Shown: in pieces, positions 52,898-61,455 of the stretch | Numbering within the stretch: the stretch's first letter is position 1 | How the letters are laid out: each line of letters begins with the position of its first letter | NCBI GenBank assembly: GCA_022510905.1 | Contig: JAFLSN010000003.1 | Span: 62,001-126,000, forward strand | Reading direction: 5' to 3' | DNA from: Treponema sp. | GTDB taxonomy: Bacteria > Spirochaetota > Spirochaetia > Treponematales > Treponemataceae | DNA: 64,000 nucleotides | Translations under genes and position numbers: made by a program | The notes under the pieces: generated by a model | What the model saw: the letters and a program-made list of their open reading frames with translations, nothing else | What the model was told of the DNA's origin: nothing | Databases searched by the model: none

Positions 52898-54000
52898 TGG
52901 GCAAACGAATTTTTTTTGAGCCGCCGCACAGTGTTGTGTACAGGCTAAATTATTTTTTTTGTGCGCTGTGTCTATTTTGTGCCGTGCTTTGCGCTTCCTG
53001 CGACAAAAAAGAATCCGCACGAACACAAACTGTTTTGGGCACCGTCTGTTCAATCAATGCATACACTGATGGAACACCCGCTCTGTATGATATCCTGTTT
53101 TCCCGTTTGGAAGAAATTGAACAACGGTTCAGCGTGCACCGCGATGATTCAGACATAAGCGCTATAAATCGCGCCGCTGGCGTTCGGCCGGTTTTTGTGC
53201 ACAACGATGTTTTTTATGTAATAAGCGTTGCGCTTTTTTACGCGGAACTTTCCGGCGGCTTGTTTGACCCTACGGTGGGCCCGTTGGTTTCGCTGTGGAA
53301 CATCAATTCAGAAAATCCGCATGTTCCTTCTTCTGCGGAATTGCGGTCTGTGCTTCCTTTGATTGATTGGTGCAAGGTTTCCATTTCTGCTTCAGACGGC
53401 AATTCGGTGTTTTTGCACCAGACTGGCATGGCACTTGATTTGGGCGCAATCGTTAAAGGTTATGCTGCCGATGAAATGGCCCGCATTCTTGGTGAGCAGC
53501 AGGTCAAGGCGGCAATCATAAATTTGGGTGGCAATGTTTATGCATTCGGAAAAAAGCCCAACAACTCTGTTTGGAACATCGGTATAAAAAATCCTGAGCT
53601 ACCTGAATCTGAACCCGCCGCCGTGATTCATGCCGCACCAAATACAACGGTTGTTACCAGTGGCGCATACGAACGTTTTTTTGTGCAGAATGGAATCCGT
53701 TACCATCATATTTTGAATCCGCGGACAGGGTTTCCTGCAGAAAGCTCAGTCGCAAGTGCCACTGTCGTATGGCGCAGTTCACTTGATGCTGATGCGCTCA
53801 GTACCATTGCCTTTTTGCTGGGGCCAGAAGCCTATTCACGGCTTCCGATTTTTACAAACCCCGAACCATTTGGCGGTGTGTATGACAGGCAGTTGGGAGC
53901 TGTTTTTATCGCCAACGATGGTTCCATTCAGGCAAGCAAGAATCTTTCTCAGAAGATTGAAGCCTACGGAGCGTTGCCAGCAACAATCAGTTTCTTTTGA
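52894..54000 (+). CDS. apbE: FAD:protein FMN transferase ApbE, lipoprotein
   Basis: ApbE attaches FMN covalently to Ser/Thr of exported redox proteins such as RnfG and NqrC. The 368-residue protein has a lipoprotein signal (LFCAVLCASC), then ISAINRAAG, the FAD-binding LDLGAIVKGYAADEMARIL and GGNVYAFGKKP, and the metal-binding NPRTGFPAESSVASATVV with late ALSTIAFLLG. It is coupled to the flavodoxin-ferredoxin gene. Its flavoprotein target is not in the window. Confidence 0.93.
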   Translation: MMGKRIFFEPPHSVVYRLNYFFCALCLFCAVLCASCDKKESARTQTVLGTVCSINAYTDGTPALYDILFSRLEEIEQRFSVHRDDSDISAINRAAGVRPVFVHNDVFYVISVALFYAELSGGLFDPTVGPLVSLWNINSENPHVPSSAELRSVLPLIDWCKVSISASDGNSVFLHQTGMALDLGAIVKGYAADEMARILGEQQVKAAIINLGGNVYAFGKKPNNSVWNIGIKNPELPESEPAAVIHAAPNTTVVTSGAYERFFVQNGIRYHHILNPRTGFPAESSVASATVVWRSSLDADALSTIAFLLGPEAYSRLPIFTNPEPFGGVYDRQLGAVFIANDGSIQASKNLSQKIEAYGALPATISFF

Positions 54001-54008
54001 TGAGTATG

Positions 54009-55238
54009 TTAGATGAATTTGCGTAGTTCGATATGCTCGATTGTGCGCGTTTTTACCGCAACAATGTAGCTTCCGAATACGGCGGTAAGCGCGTCTAGTC
54101 CGGCGGCAAATGCACAGAGGATGGGAGCTGCGTCTTTTAAAAGCAGGTAGCCTGATTCAAAACCACGCCCATACATTGTGCACATCGCAATGATTGCCAC
54201 GAACGGCCCGCCAAATGGAAGCTGCCCCAAAATAAACGATATTGCAAACGAAATAATCAGAATCCAAAGCGTGTCGGAAACGGAGATGCCCAATTTTGAA
54301 TATGAGCGCAAAATCAAAATAAAGCAGATGGTTTCAACAAGTGCCGCTCCACCGCGCGCAAAAATTGAAAACAGCGGAAACGTTACTGCATTTATTCTGC
54401 GACGGATTCCCAGGCTTTCTTTGCCATGGCGCATTGCAATCACCAGTGTGAGATTCGTATCTCCGCTAAAAAATCCTGCAAGAAATGTACAAAACGAAGC
54501 GTACAGCACTCGGTACGGATGTTGGTCATGGCACAAAAGATACAGAACCAGCGGATAGAACACAAACGCAACCAGAATCAAATTGACGGCAAGCATAATG
54601 ATTAGCTGTAAATACACGCCGGCTTTGAACGCCACGATAAAATTGATTGTCCATCGGCACATGAGCGCAACCATGCCAACTGCGAGCAGTTCTATAAAAA
54701 AACTCATCACAATGTAACAGACTTTGCTTAGGGAGTCGAACAGTGTGATTGCGGGGCGTGAAGCTACTTTGTCGCTGGCAGCACCGGCACCGGCCAATCC
54801 TGCAAACACAAAGCATGGCAAAAGATAGGCACCTTCAAGGAGCGCGGAAAATCCCGAATATGGAAAAAGCATAGACAGCATTGGACGCACACCCAGAGTT
54901 GGAATGTCATTGATTTTTTCAATCGTGATAGGAATGCGCGGCAGATGAATGATGAGAGCCGAGACAAGTCCGAGCACCGCGAGCGCCAGAGAAGAAATCA
55001 CAATCACGCTGAATGTCCACACCGAGGTTTTTAAAAGCAGATGCTCTTCTTGCAATGTAAAAAATGCCGTTGCAACAGAAAAAAACATAAGCGGAAGCAG
55101 CATGTAGCGTCCAAAACGCAGCACAATGTCAACTATAAAATCAAGCAGAGAAATCGCCTGTGCGCTTTCGGCAGGAATCAGAAATGCAGCAATAATTCCA
55201 AGTGCAATGCCAAGAAGATATTTCAGCCAAATTTTCAT
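54009..55238 (-). CDS. Dicarboxylate/amino acid:cation symporter (DAACS family)
   Basis: A 409-residue carrier with about eight helices plus two re-entrant loops, of the GltP/GltPh kind. The N-terminal LGIALGIIAAFLIPA, FGRYMLLPLMFFSVATAFF, and the hairpin region FSIFARGGAALVET and GGPFVAIIA follow family order, though the classic NMDG motif is altered to GLDALTAVFGSY, so the substrate range may differ. A TATACT box on the minus strand (55245-55250) lies six bases before the ATG. It shares its -35 hexamer with the divergent gene. Confidence 0.82.
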   Translation of the reverse strand: MKIWLKYLLGIALGIIAAFLIPAESAQAISLLDFIVDIVLRFGRYMLLPLMFFSVATAFFTLQEEHLLLKTSVWTFSVIVISSLALAVLGLVSALIIHLPRIPITIEKINDIPTLGVRPMLSMLFPYSGFSALLEGAYLLPCFVFAGLAGAGAASDKVASRPAITLFDSLSKVCYIVMSFFIELLAVGMVALMCRWTINFIVAFKAGVYLQLIIMLAVNLILVAFVFYPLVLYLLCHDQHPYRVLYASFCTFLAGFFSGDTNLTLVIAMRHGKESLGIRRRINAVTFPLFSIFARGGAALVETICFILILRSYSKLGISVSDTLWILIISFAISFILGQLPFGGPFVAIIAMCTMYGRGFESGYLLLKDAAPILCAFAAGLDALTAVFGSYIVAVKTRTIEHIELRKFI

Positions 55239-55244
55239 AAAAGC

Positions 55245-55295
55245 AGTATATCAAGTTTGCAAGTTGTTTGCAAAGCCATTTTTGTGTGTTATACT
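55245..55295. promoter_or_regulatory. Divergent promoters sharing one palindromic -35 box
   Basis: TTGCAA at 55268-55273 is its own reverse complement. Leftward it is 17 bp from TATACT (55245-55250). Rightward it is 16 bp from TATACT (55290-55295). Each -10 box ends six bases before an ATG (55238 and 55302). Confidence 0.7.
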
Positions 55296-55301
55296 TGGGG
55301 C

Positions 55302-56105
55302 ATGGGAAAAACAATGCTGATTGCTGGAAAAGAAATGCCAGCTGGCGAGCGTTTTGCTGATGCTGTTGTTAAGGGTGCCCGCAATGTAATCATAACAGTT
55401 GAAGAACTTCCTGCCGATGATTACATAAAGAAAACAATCGCAGAGAAACGGGCGGCGGCTCTGCTTGAAGAAGAACTCAAAGCAAAAGAAGCCGCCACTG
55501 GAATTTGTACTATCGGGTGGAGCAAAGTTTCTCCTATTTCTGCACGTACGCTGATTTTGCAGACAGAGAATTTTTTTGAAAGAATGGATGAAGCCGTTCT
55601 GTATTTTGACGAAGATTGGCTCGCTCAGTCGCAAGGTTTGCTTGATGCGGAAGAATGTTCCCGAGTGGCCGATGAGCTGATTGTGGGATTTCAGCATCTG
55701 ACTCTTGAAGTTCTTGTCCGGTTTGAAAAACTCAACAACGAAGGCAATCCAGGCATATTGGTTTTTTTATTGCGCGATTCACCTTCCGTGGCAGATGCCT
55801 TGCGTGTTCCATCATTGCGGAACGGTGTAAATGGAATAGCCTCCCCAGTGATTGCTGCCGCAACATCAGCGTTTGCTTCGTTTGCAGAAAATATTGCCGC
55901 TGTTTATTTTGAAAGTTCGTTTGTAAACATCGTTTTGGTTCGTTGCGATAAAAGCATAGAAGATGCAGAACTTGCGCGGTGGCTTACAAGTCATCTTGAT
56001 GCGATGATGGCGCCAAAAACAAAAGCTTCTGCAAAAAAAACGATAGGCTGGATAAAGCCTGGCGCAAAAACAGGCGGCATGTTTGGCGGGCGTTTAAAAT
56101 TCTAA
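55302..56105 (+). CDS. Cytoplasmic protein, unknown
   Basis: A 267-residue soluble protein. The first ~60 residues (MLIAGKEMPAGERFADAVVKGARNVIITVEELP) resemble the start of a Rossmann-like fold. The middle resembles neither a dehydrogenase nor a kinase I can name, and the C terminus is basic and Gly-rich (AKTGGMFGGRLKF). Probably a conserved spirochaete protein. It is followed by mgtC after 21 bases and may be co-transcribed with it. Confidence 0.68.
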   Translation: MGKTMLIAGKEMPAGERFADAVVKGARNVIITVEELPADDYIKKTIAEKRAAALLEEELKAKEAATGICTIGWSKVSPISARTLILQTENFFERMDEAVLYFDEDWLAQSQGLLDAEECSRVADELIVGFQHLTLEVLVRFEKLNNEGNPGILVFLLRDSPSVADALRVPSLRNGVNGIASPVIAAATSAFASFAENIAAVYFESSFVNIVLVRCDKSIEDAELARWLTSHLDAMMAPKTKASAKKTIGWIKPGAKTGGMFGGRLKF

Positions 56106-56126
56106 ACTAAGTGTAGGAGTGCGATA

Positions 56127-56807
56127 ATGGAACTATCATTTGTTATAGACTGCCTTGTAAAACTGGGAGCGAGCATAATATGCGGGTTTGTGTTGGGCAT
56201 TGAACGCAAACACCGCAATCAGGTTATGGGCATGCGAACTCTCATTTTAATTTCCGTTTCGTCAACGTTGCTTTCGATTCTTTCGTATTATATGGCGGAA
56301 ATGGATGTGGCAAAAGGTTTTCCTGGTGGCGACCCCACGCGCATTGTTGCCGGTGTTGTAAGCGGTATTGGCTTTTTGGGTGGCGGCACAATTTTGCGGC
56401 AAGGCATGAACATCAGAGGGCTTACATCTGCCGCCATCGTCTGGACGGCTTCGGCATTGGGGATTGCCATTGGTGCGGGGATGTACATTCAGACTGTTGT
56501 TGTGCTGATTGTTGTTTTGCTCCTGCTTGTGTTTCTGGAAAAAGTTGAAGAACGATTCTTTCCAGCGGCAAAAAATAAAACGCTTCTAGTTGTTTTTGAG
56601 GATGAAGCTGTTGACCTTGCGCAACTTCACGATTGCATTGAATCTTTTGGACTTATCATTTCAGATATGAGTGCGAGCTACACCGCTGCCAATCATCAGA
56701 CAGTGATGAAGTATTACATCAAATCTCCAAGCGAAATTGATTTTTTAAAACTGCGCACCCAAGTGCAAGTTATCGCTCCAGTTATTGAATTCGCGCTTAC
56801 CGAATAG
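56127..56807 (+). CDS. MgtC/SapB-family membrane protein
   Basis: A 226-residue protein with five hydrophobic segments in the first ~145 residues and the family signature GLVLGIERK-like CGFVLGIERKHR near residue 20, GMRTLILIS, and GVVSGIGFLGGGTILRQG near 75. A C-terminal cytoplasmic ACT-like domain (ALHDCIESFGLIISDMSAS) follows. Relatives help growth in low magnesium or modulate ATP synthase. A GGAG site lies 9 bases before the ATG. Its 3' end borders a phage-like scar. Confidence 0.9.
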   Translation: MELSFVIDCLVKLGASIICGFVLGIERKHRNQVMGMRTLILISVSSTLLSILSYYMAEMDVAKGFPGGDPTRIVAGVVSGIGFLGGGTILRQGMNIRGLTSAAIVWTASALGIAIGAGMYIQTVVVLIVVLLLLVFLEKVEERFFPAAKNKTLLVVFEDEAVDLAQLHDCIESFGLIISDMSASYTAANHQTVMKYYIKSPSEIDFLKLRTQVQVIAPVIEFALTE

Positions 56808-56809
56808 CT

Positions 56810-57223
56810 GTGCCATCGGTGTGCAAGCAAATTCTGTTTTTGCCTTTGCCATTCCGCGAATTCGCCTTTCATCACCTTGTACACGCTCGCCGTCTTCCAG
56901 TCGGCGATTGTTCCGCGCTCCATGTCGTAGCTGTCCACAACGCCCGTCACGCGGCTGTTTCCAACGGCGATGTCGAACCTTTCCTCATGGAAGTTGCCGT
57001 CGTTGTGCTTCTCCAATACCGCGTGGACGGCCGTTCCGAAAACCGCCCACACATTGTCCGCCGCGTCAACCTCGAACTCTTCCCAATGGCGCTCTTGCAG
57101 GATAATCTCTTTCACACCCTTGTTAAGGGTCGTGGCCGAATACTGCCCCGGCTTGTTGTGCCTCTCCACGCTCACCGCCTGTACGAACGCGGCGGGAAGG
57201 TGCAGTTTGTTGGTTACTCGCAT
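56810..57223 (-). pseudogene. Truncated phage-type PD-(D/E)XK nuclease
   Basis: A ~138-residue N-terminal fragment: TTLNKGVKEIILQERHWEEF, FGTAVHAVLEKH, and RVTGVVDSYDMERGTIADWKTASVY carry the His, the GVVDxYD acid and the DWKT Lys of the Cas4/RecB-like nuclease fold seen in phage exonucleases. After QKQNLLAHRW the frame runs into mgtC antisense sequence, so the C-terminal half has been lost. The segment is clearly richer in G+C than its neighbours. It is a degraded prophage remnant with intact catalytic residues but an incomplete fold. Confidence 0.75.
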
Positions 57224-57375
57224 TTTGCGCCCCCTTGTTCCGTCTGCTCGGCCTGCGGCTCTCCACGCACAACCAGTGTCCACTCGCCATTCCTCACGGA
57301 CGCGCTCACAACAACGTATGCGCGTTCGCCTCCGAATCCGTTCAGCCTGTTCACAATGTCCTTCAATTCGTTCAT
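57214..57375 (-). CDS. Small phage-like ORF
   Basis: A 53-residue frame starting MNELKDIVNRLNGFGG, with VSASVRNGEWTLVVRGE. It overlaps the start of the truncated nuclease by ten bases, as phage genes often do. High G+C. No function recognised. It lies just after a minus-strand terminator. Confidence 0.5.
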   Translation of the reverse strand: MNELKDIVNRLNGFGGERAYVVVSASVRNGEWTLVVRGEPQAEQTEQGGAKCE

Positions 57376-57387
57376 TTTTCGCACCTC

Positions 57388-57431
57388 AAAAAAAAAGACC
57401 ACCTTGGATTGCTGTGTTATCCAAGGTGGTC
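57388..57431 (-). terminator. Terminator or attenuator in front of the phage remnant
   Basis: GACCACCTTGGAT (57397-57409) pairs over 13 bp with ATCCAAGGTGGTC (57419-57431), followed on the minus strand by nine Ts (57388-57396). It would stop leftward transcription just before the phage-like ORFs. The 57432-57553 stretch holds no gene I can recognise. Confidence 0.75.
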
Positions 57432-57553
57432 TAATTTACGAGTTGCCTCATGGCCTCCCGTACCGAACGGACGGCCAATCAACACAGCAAAAATTAGCAG
57501 TCCGTTTACAGTGACTACTTTATCGCTTGTTGTTGATAGCACGGCTTGTTTCG

Positions 57554-57582
57554 TTGAATGAAAATTCTGTTTATGGTATACT
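57554..57582 (+). promoter_or_regulatory. Promoter of the XPB helicase operon
   Basis: TTGAAT (57554-57559), an exact 17-bp spacer and TATACT (57577-57582), eight bases before the ATG at 57591; no ribosome site. Confidence 0.65.
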
Positions 57583-57590
57583 GATTCGTT

Positions 57591-59381
57591 ATGATAAAAA
57601 GCGATAACCCGTTGATTGTTCAGTCAGATAGAACGCTTCTTCTTGATGTGCATGCGCCTCGTGCAGAATCATGCCGCAGGGCACTTGTTCCATTTGCTGA
57701 ACTTGAACGTTCTCCCGAACATCTGCACACATATCGGCTCACTCCGCTTTCCTTGTGGAATGCAAGCAGCGCTGGATTTTCAAGTGAACGGGCTGTTGCG
57801 GTCCTGGAAGAATTTTCGCGTTATGATATTCCTCAGTCTGTGGTAATGTGGGTGCACGAAACGGCAAAACGCTTTGGAATGCTGCGGCTCATTCCTGCTC
57901 CACGCAAAGATGATGAAGAATTTTTGTACTTGGTCTGCAATGCACAAACTGTTTACAAGGAAATTCTTTCAAATCCAATTGTGTGCAAGCAGCTTGTTCC
58001 TCAAGAGTGTGAGTCAGACGAATCTATAACGGATACCGAAAAAAAATGCTGCTTTCTTGTGCGTTTGGTTGACCGTGGCACCATCAAGCAGAATCTTTTA
58101 AAAATCGGTTGGCCCGTAAAAGATGATGTTCCGCTGGCAGATGGCGAGCCGCTTGCTTTTTCGTTGCGAAGTTCAACGCTTTCTGGACGTGAATTTTCTG
58201 TAAGGAGCTATCAGCAGGAAGCTGCCCATGCGCTCATTGGAGACCGTGGCCCCGGCACAGGATTTGGTACGATTGTTCTTCCATGTGGAGCGGGAAAAAC
58301 AATCGTGGGCATGTACATCATGGCGCAATTACAGACAAACACGTTGATTGTAACTACAAACATTTCTGCCGTGCATCAGTGGATTGAAGAGCTCATCGAC
58401 AAAACCACCCTGACAAGTGACCAAATTGCCGAGTATACTGGCGAATCAAAAACGATTACACCTGTAACAATCGCAACATACCAGATTCTGACTTGGCGCC
58501 CTGACAAAACCGGTCCGTATCCTCATTTTTCGTTATTCAGAAAGAAGCAGTGGGGTCTGGTCATTTATGATGAAGTGCATATGTTGCCAGCCCCTGTGTT
58601 TCGGGTTGCGGCGGAATTGCAGGCAGTGCGGCGCGTTGGACTTACGGCAACTTTGGTTCGTGAGGACGGCTGCGAAGGTCATGTGTTTTCTTTGGTTGGG
58701 CCCAAGCGCTACGATGTGCCGTGGAAAGAGCTTGAACATGCTGGTTGGATAGCTTCTGCGGAATGTGTGGAAGTACGTCTTGACATGGACGCTGCTCATG
58801 CCATTGAATATGCGGTTGCAGCTCCACGCCAAAAACACAAACTGGCAAGTGAAAATCTGGTCAAAGAAAAAATCGTGTGCGAGCTTGTTTCAAAATTCTC
58901 CGATGAAAAAATATTGGTGATAGGCCAATATCTTTCCCAGTTGCAACGTCTGGCAACGCTATTGAACGCACCTATTATCACGGGAAAAACGCCGAACAGC
59001 GAACGCGATGTTTTGTATCAGCGGTTCAGGACTGGAGCAATTAATGTTTTGGTTGTGAGCAAGGTTGCAAATTTTGCGATTGATTTGCCTGATGCAAGCA
59101 TGGCCATTCAAGTAAGCGGAACGTTCGGTTCTCGGCAGGAAGAAGCACAACGGCTCGGACGTATCCTTCGACCAAAAGAACGAACATCCAGATTTTTTAC
59201 ACTTATCACACGTAATACAGTGGAAGAAGATTTTGGCTCAAATCGACAAAAATTTTTAGCGGAACAAGGCTATTCCTACCGAATCATTCGTTATGCAAAC
59301 GAACACAGTTTTGATGAGCTTGCCGCGAGTTCCGAAATTTTGCCTTGCAAAACAGCAATGGCAGAGGATGCGCCCGCATGA
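57591..59381 (+). CDS. XPB/ERCC3-type DNA helicase
   Basis: A 596-residue SF2 helicase of the bacterial XPB group. The N-terminal domain (PLIVQSDRTLLLDVH, LHTYRLTPLSLWNASSAG) is the XPB damage-recognition-like region. Walker A is LPCGAGKTIVGM near residue 232. DEVH lies near 326, TATLVREDG with the XPB-specific RED motif near 356, and the arginine-finger motif VI QRLGRILRPKE near 521. It should unwind or translocate on DNA, probably in repair. Its stop overlaps the next gene by ATGA, so a fixed partner is likely. Confidence 0.92.
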   Translation: MIKSDNPLIVQSDRTLLLDVHAPRAESCRRALVPFAELERSPEHLHTYRLTPLSLWNASSAGFSSERAVAVLEEFSRYDIPQSVVMWVHETAKRFGMLRLIPAPRKDDEEFLYLVCNAQTVYKEILSNPIVCKQLVPQECESDESITDTEKKCCFLVRLVDRGTIKQNLLKIGWPVKDDVPLADGEPLAFSLRSSTLSGREFSVRSYQQEAAHALIGDRGPGTGFGTIVLPCGAGKTIVGMYIMAQLQTNTLIVTTNISAVHQWIEELIDKTTLTSDQIAEYTGESKTITPVTIATYQILTWRPDKTGPYPHFSLFRKKQWGLVIYDEVHMLPAPVFRVAAELQAVRRVGLTATLVREDGCEGHVFSLVGPKRYDVPWKELEHAGWIASAECVEVRLDMDAAHAIEYAVAAPRQKHKLASENLVKEKIVCELVSKFSDEKILVIGQYLSQLQRLATLLNAPIITGKTPNSERDVLYQRFRTGAINVLVVSKVANFAIDLPDASMAIQVSGTFGSRQEEAQRLGRILRPKERTSRFFTLITRNTVEEDFGSNRQKFLAEQGYSYRIIRYANEHSFDELAASSEILPCKTAMAEDAPA

Positions 59382-61450
59382 CCATTACACCAAAAACCGA
59401 GCGCATATTGAAGTGGCGCGAAGCTATAGCCACATTGCCTGACGAACGTTTTTTTAATGTCATGCATTTGTATCTTGGCAAAATAAAAACGCCGTACAAC
59501 AAACAGCAGCTCGTTGAGTCATTGAGCAGTTTTTTGTGTGCGTCAAAAAACAAAGCCGCCTTGATTTCTTTGCTCACCGAAATTGACTGCAAAATTATTG
59601 CAGCGGTAAAGTTGCTTTCACATCCTACGCAGGAAACTCTTTCAGCATTTTTTTCTGATACATTCACTTTTGCCGACCTGTATACGCATGTTGTAAATTT
59701 AGAGGAACGACTGATTCTGTACCGCCATCCTGACGGAACGGGTTCTCAAATTGCTATCGACGTGAATCCGATTTTTGAAGATGACATTGCGCCATATGCA
59801 GACGCTTCTGTTTTGTTTACGGCACCAGTTTTTTCCGAACGCTATAATACTGACACCGTATATATTGGCCCCAATCTTATTGCGATATATCTTGCGTTTG
59901 TGCTCGACCATCCCGATATGTGCAAGGCTGATGGCTCACTGAAAAAAAAGGTGCTTGCGGAACTCTCAAGCATATATGATGAAAAACTGGTACAACGGCT
60001 GGTGCCACAGCTCCACACGGCACTTTGCAATTTGCTATTGGTTCATGATGATGGACGAGGAATCGCACTTGATTGGCAGCGGCTCGCATCGTTTTCGGCT
60101 TTGCCTGAAGCTGAACAATATGCGTATTTAGTTGCGGCATCATGCGGACATTTTTCACGAACTGTACTGCAACAAAATGCCAAGCTGTTTTTAAAAACAT
60201 GCACTTCTTTGCAGGATCGTGAATTTTCAAAAAATGTCGTGCTTCAGTTTTCGTTTTTGACTCGTGAATGTGATTCTGAATCGTTGACAAAAAGCGGGCG
60301 CTTTGCAAAATTACTCGCTGATGCGCAAAAAAAGGAAACCTCCACTGGAGACAGCGGAATCATGGACAGCATGATAGATTCAGCTTGCATGTTTGGACTT
60401 CTTATGGTGACTGGCCGTGACACAAACGGAAAATCTGTTTTAAAATGCAACCCTTTATTTTTGCAAAATTCGGTCGTTTGCGAAACATCATCGGCGCTGC
60501 TTGACATTGGCTCAGGATTTTCTGTAACGATTTTGCCGGGTTTATCGTTGGCACAGTTGTTGCAGCTTGTTCCGTTTCTTGCGCCAGTCTGCCATGATAC
60601 CGCCGTTCAGTTTGAAGTGAACCGTCATTCTGTTATGCGCGCGTTTAACTTGGGTCTTCTTCCTGGCCAGATTGTTGCGCGTCTTGAGCGGTATTGCATG
60701 CACGGTGTGCCACAAAATGTGCGCATTTCTATTGAAGAATGGTACAGCTCGTACAGCTCCGCAACATTGTACAAGGGCTATGTTCTAAAAGTGAATAAAG
60801 AAAATCAGCTGCTTGCAGAAAAAAATCCTGCGCTTGCTCCGTACATAATTCAAACCCTGGCTCCTGGAATTTTTCTGCTCAATTTTACTGACGATGATGA
60901 AGCACAATCTGTGATAGCAAAAAGCGGGCTCGATTTTATTGGAGCTGTAAAAACCGCGACAACTGCGCAAGCCGTGCCACCGTTTGCGCAGCTCCATGTT
61001 GAACCGAACAAATGTATTCTGGATGCTTCGGCTTGTAAAAAACCAGAGACCACTTCCGCAGATGTAATTATTGCCGAGCTAAAAAAAACGGTTGCTGCTA
61101 TGGTTATTGGTGTCAATCAGCGCGAAGCCTTGTATGACTGCATTGAACGCCGTGTTATTTTAAACGCATCGCAGCTTACGGAATACAGCATACGAGTAGA
61201 AAACTGCGAAGCATTCGGCATGGATTACAGTGGAAAGCTGCATCTTGTAGAAAGCGCAGTACAAGACAAAAACCTGCTGGAAGTCGAGCTTGAAGGTGGA
61301 GCTGCCCCGCTTGTAGGTCTGCCACTTCTCGTTCACAAAAAAAATGGAGAAGCTGAATTGACACTTCGGCTGGAACCTACCCAACAAGAGCGCACTATTC
61401 TGGTCGGTTCTGCCATACGAATAAAAAAAATACAAAGTCCTTTTTCTTGA
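59378..61450 (+). CDS. XPB partner with helicase C3-like (XPB/Ssl2 N-terminal-like) domain
   Basis: A 690-residue protein coupled to the XPB gene by a 4-base overlap. Residues ~380-500 (FSVTILPGLSLAQLLQLVPFL, VNRHSVMRAFNLGLLPGQIV, GVPQNVRISIEEWY) follow the pattern of the 'helicase conserved C-terminal domain 3' found N-terminal in mycobacterial XPB-associated proteins. The remainder is helical and without catalytic motifs I can see, except a possible OB-like C terminus (GLPLLVHKKNGEAELTLR). It probably binds DNA or XPB. The archaeal XPB-Bax1 pair is the functional parallel, but Bax1 is a nuclease and no nuclease site is evident here. Confidence 0.72.
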   Translation: MTITPKTERILKWREAIATLPDERFFNVMHLYLGKIKTPYNKQQLVESLSSFLCASKNKAALISLLTEIDCKIIAAVKLLSHPTQETLSAFFSDTFTFADLYTHVVNLEERLILYRHPDGTGSQIAIDVNPIFEDDIAPYADASVLFTAPVFSERYNTDTVYIGPNLIAIYLAFVLDHPDMCKADGSLKKKVLAELSSIYDEKLVQRLVPQLHTALCNLLLVHDDGRGIALDWQRLASFSALPEAEQYAYLVAASCGHFSRTVLQQNAKLFLKTCTSLQDREFSKNVVLQFSFLTRECDSESLTKSGRFAKLLADAQKKETSTGDSGIMDSMIDSACMFGLLMVTGRDTNGKSVLKCNPLFLQNSVVCETSSALLDIGSGFSVTILPGLSLAQLLQLVPFLAPVCHDTAVQFEVNRHSVMRAFNLGLLPGQIVARLERYCMHGVPQNVRISIEEWYSSYSSATLYKGYVLKVNKENQLLAEKNPALAPYIIQTLAPGIFLLNFTDDDEAQSVIAKSGLDFIGAVKTATTAQAVPPFAQLHVEPNKCILDASACKKPETTSADVIIAELKKTVAAMVIGVNQREALYDCIERRVILNASQLTEYSIRVENCEAFGMDYSGKLHLVESAVQDKNLLEVELEGGAAPLVGLPLLVHKKNGEAELTLRLEPTQQERTILVGSAIRIKKIQSPFS

Positions 61451-61455
61451 AAAAC

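Noticed and set aside
56714-56809. Extension of the phage nuclease frame into mgtC
   Set aside because: This part is antisense to a well-conserved mgtC 3' end, so it is read-through after truncation.
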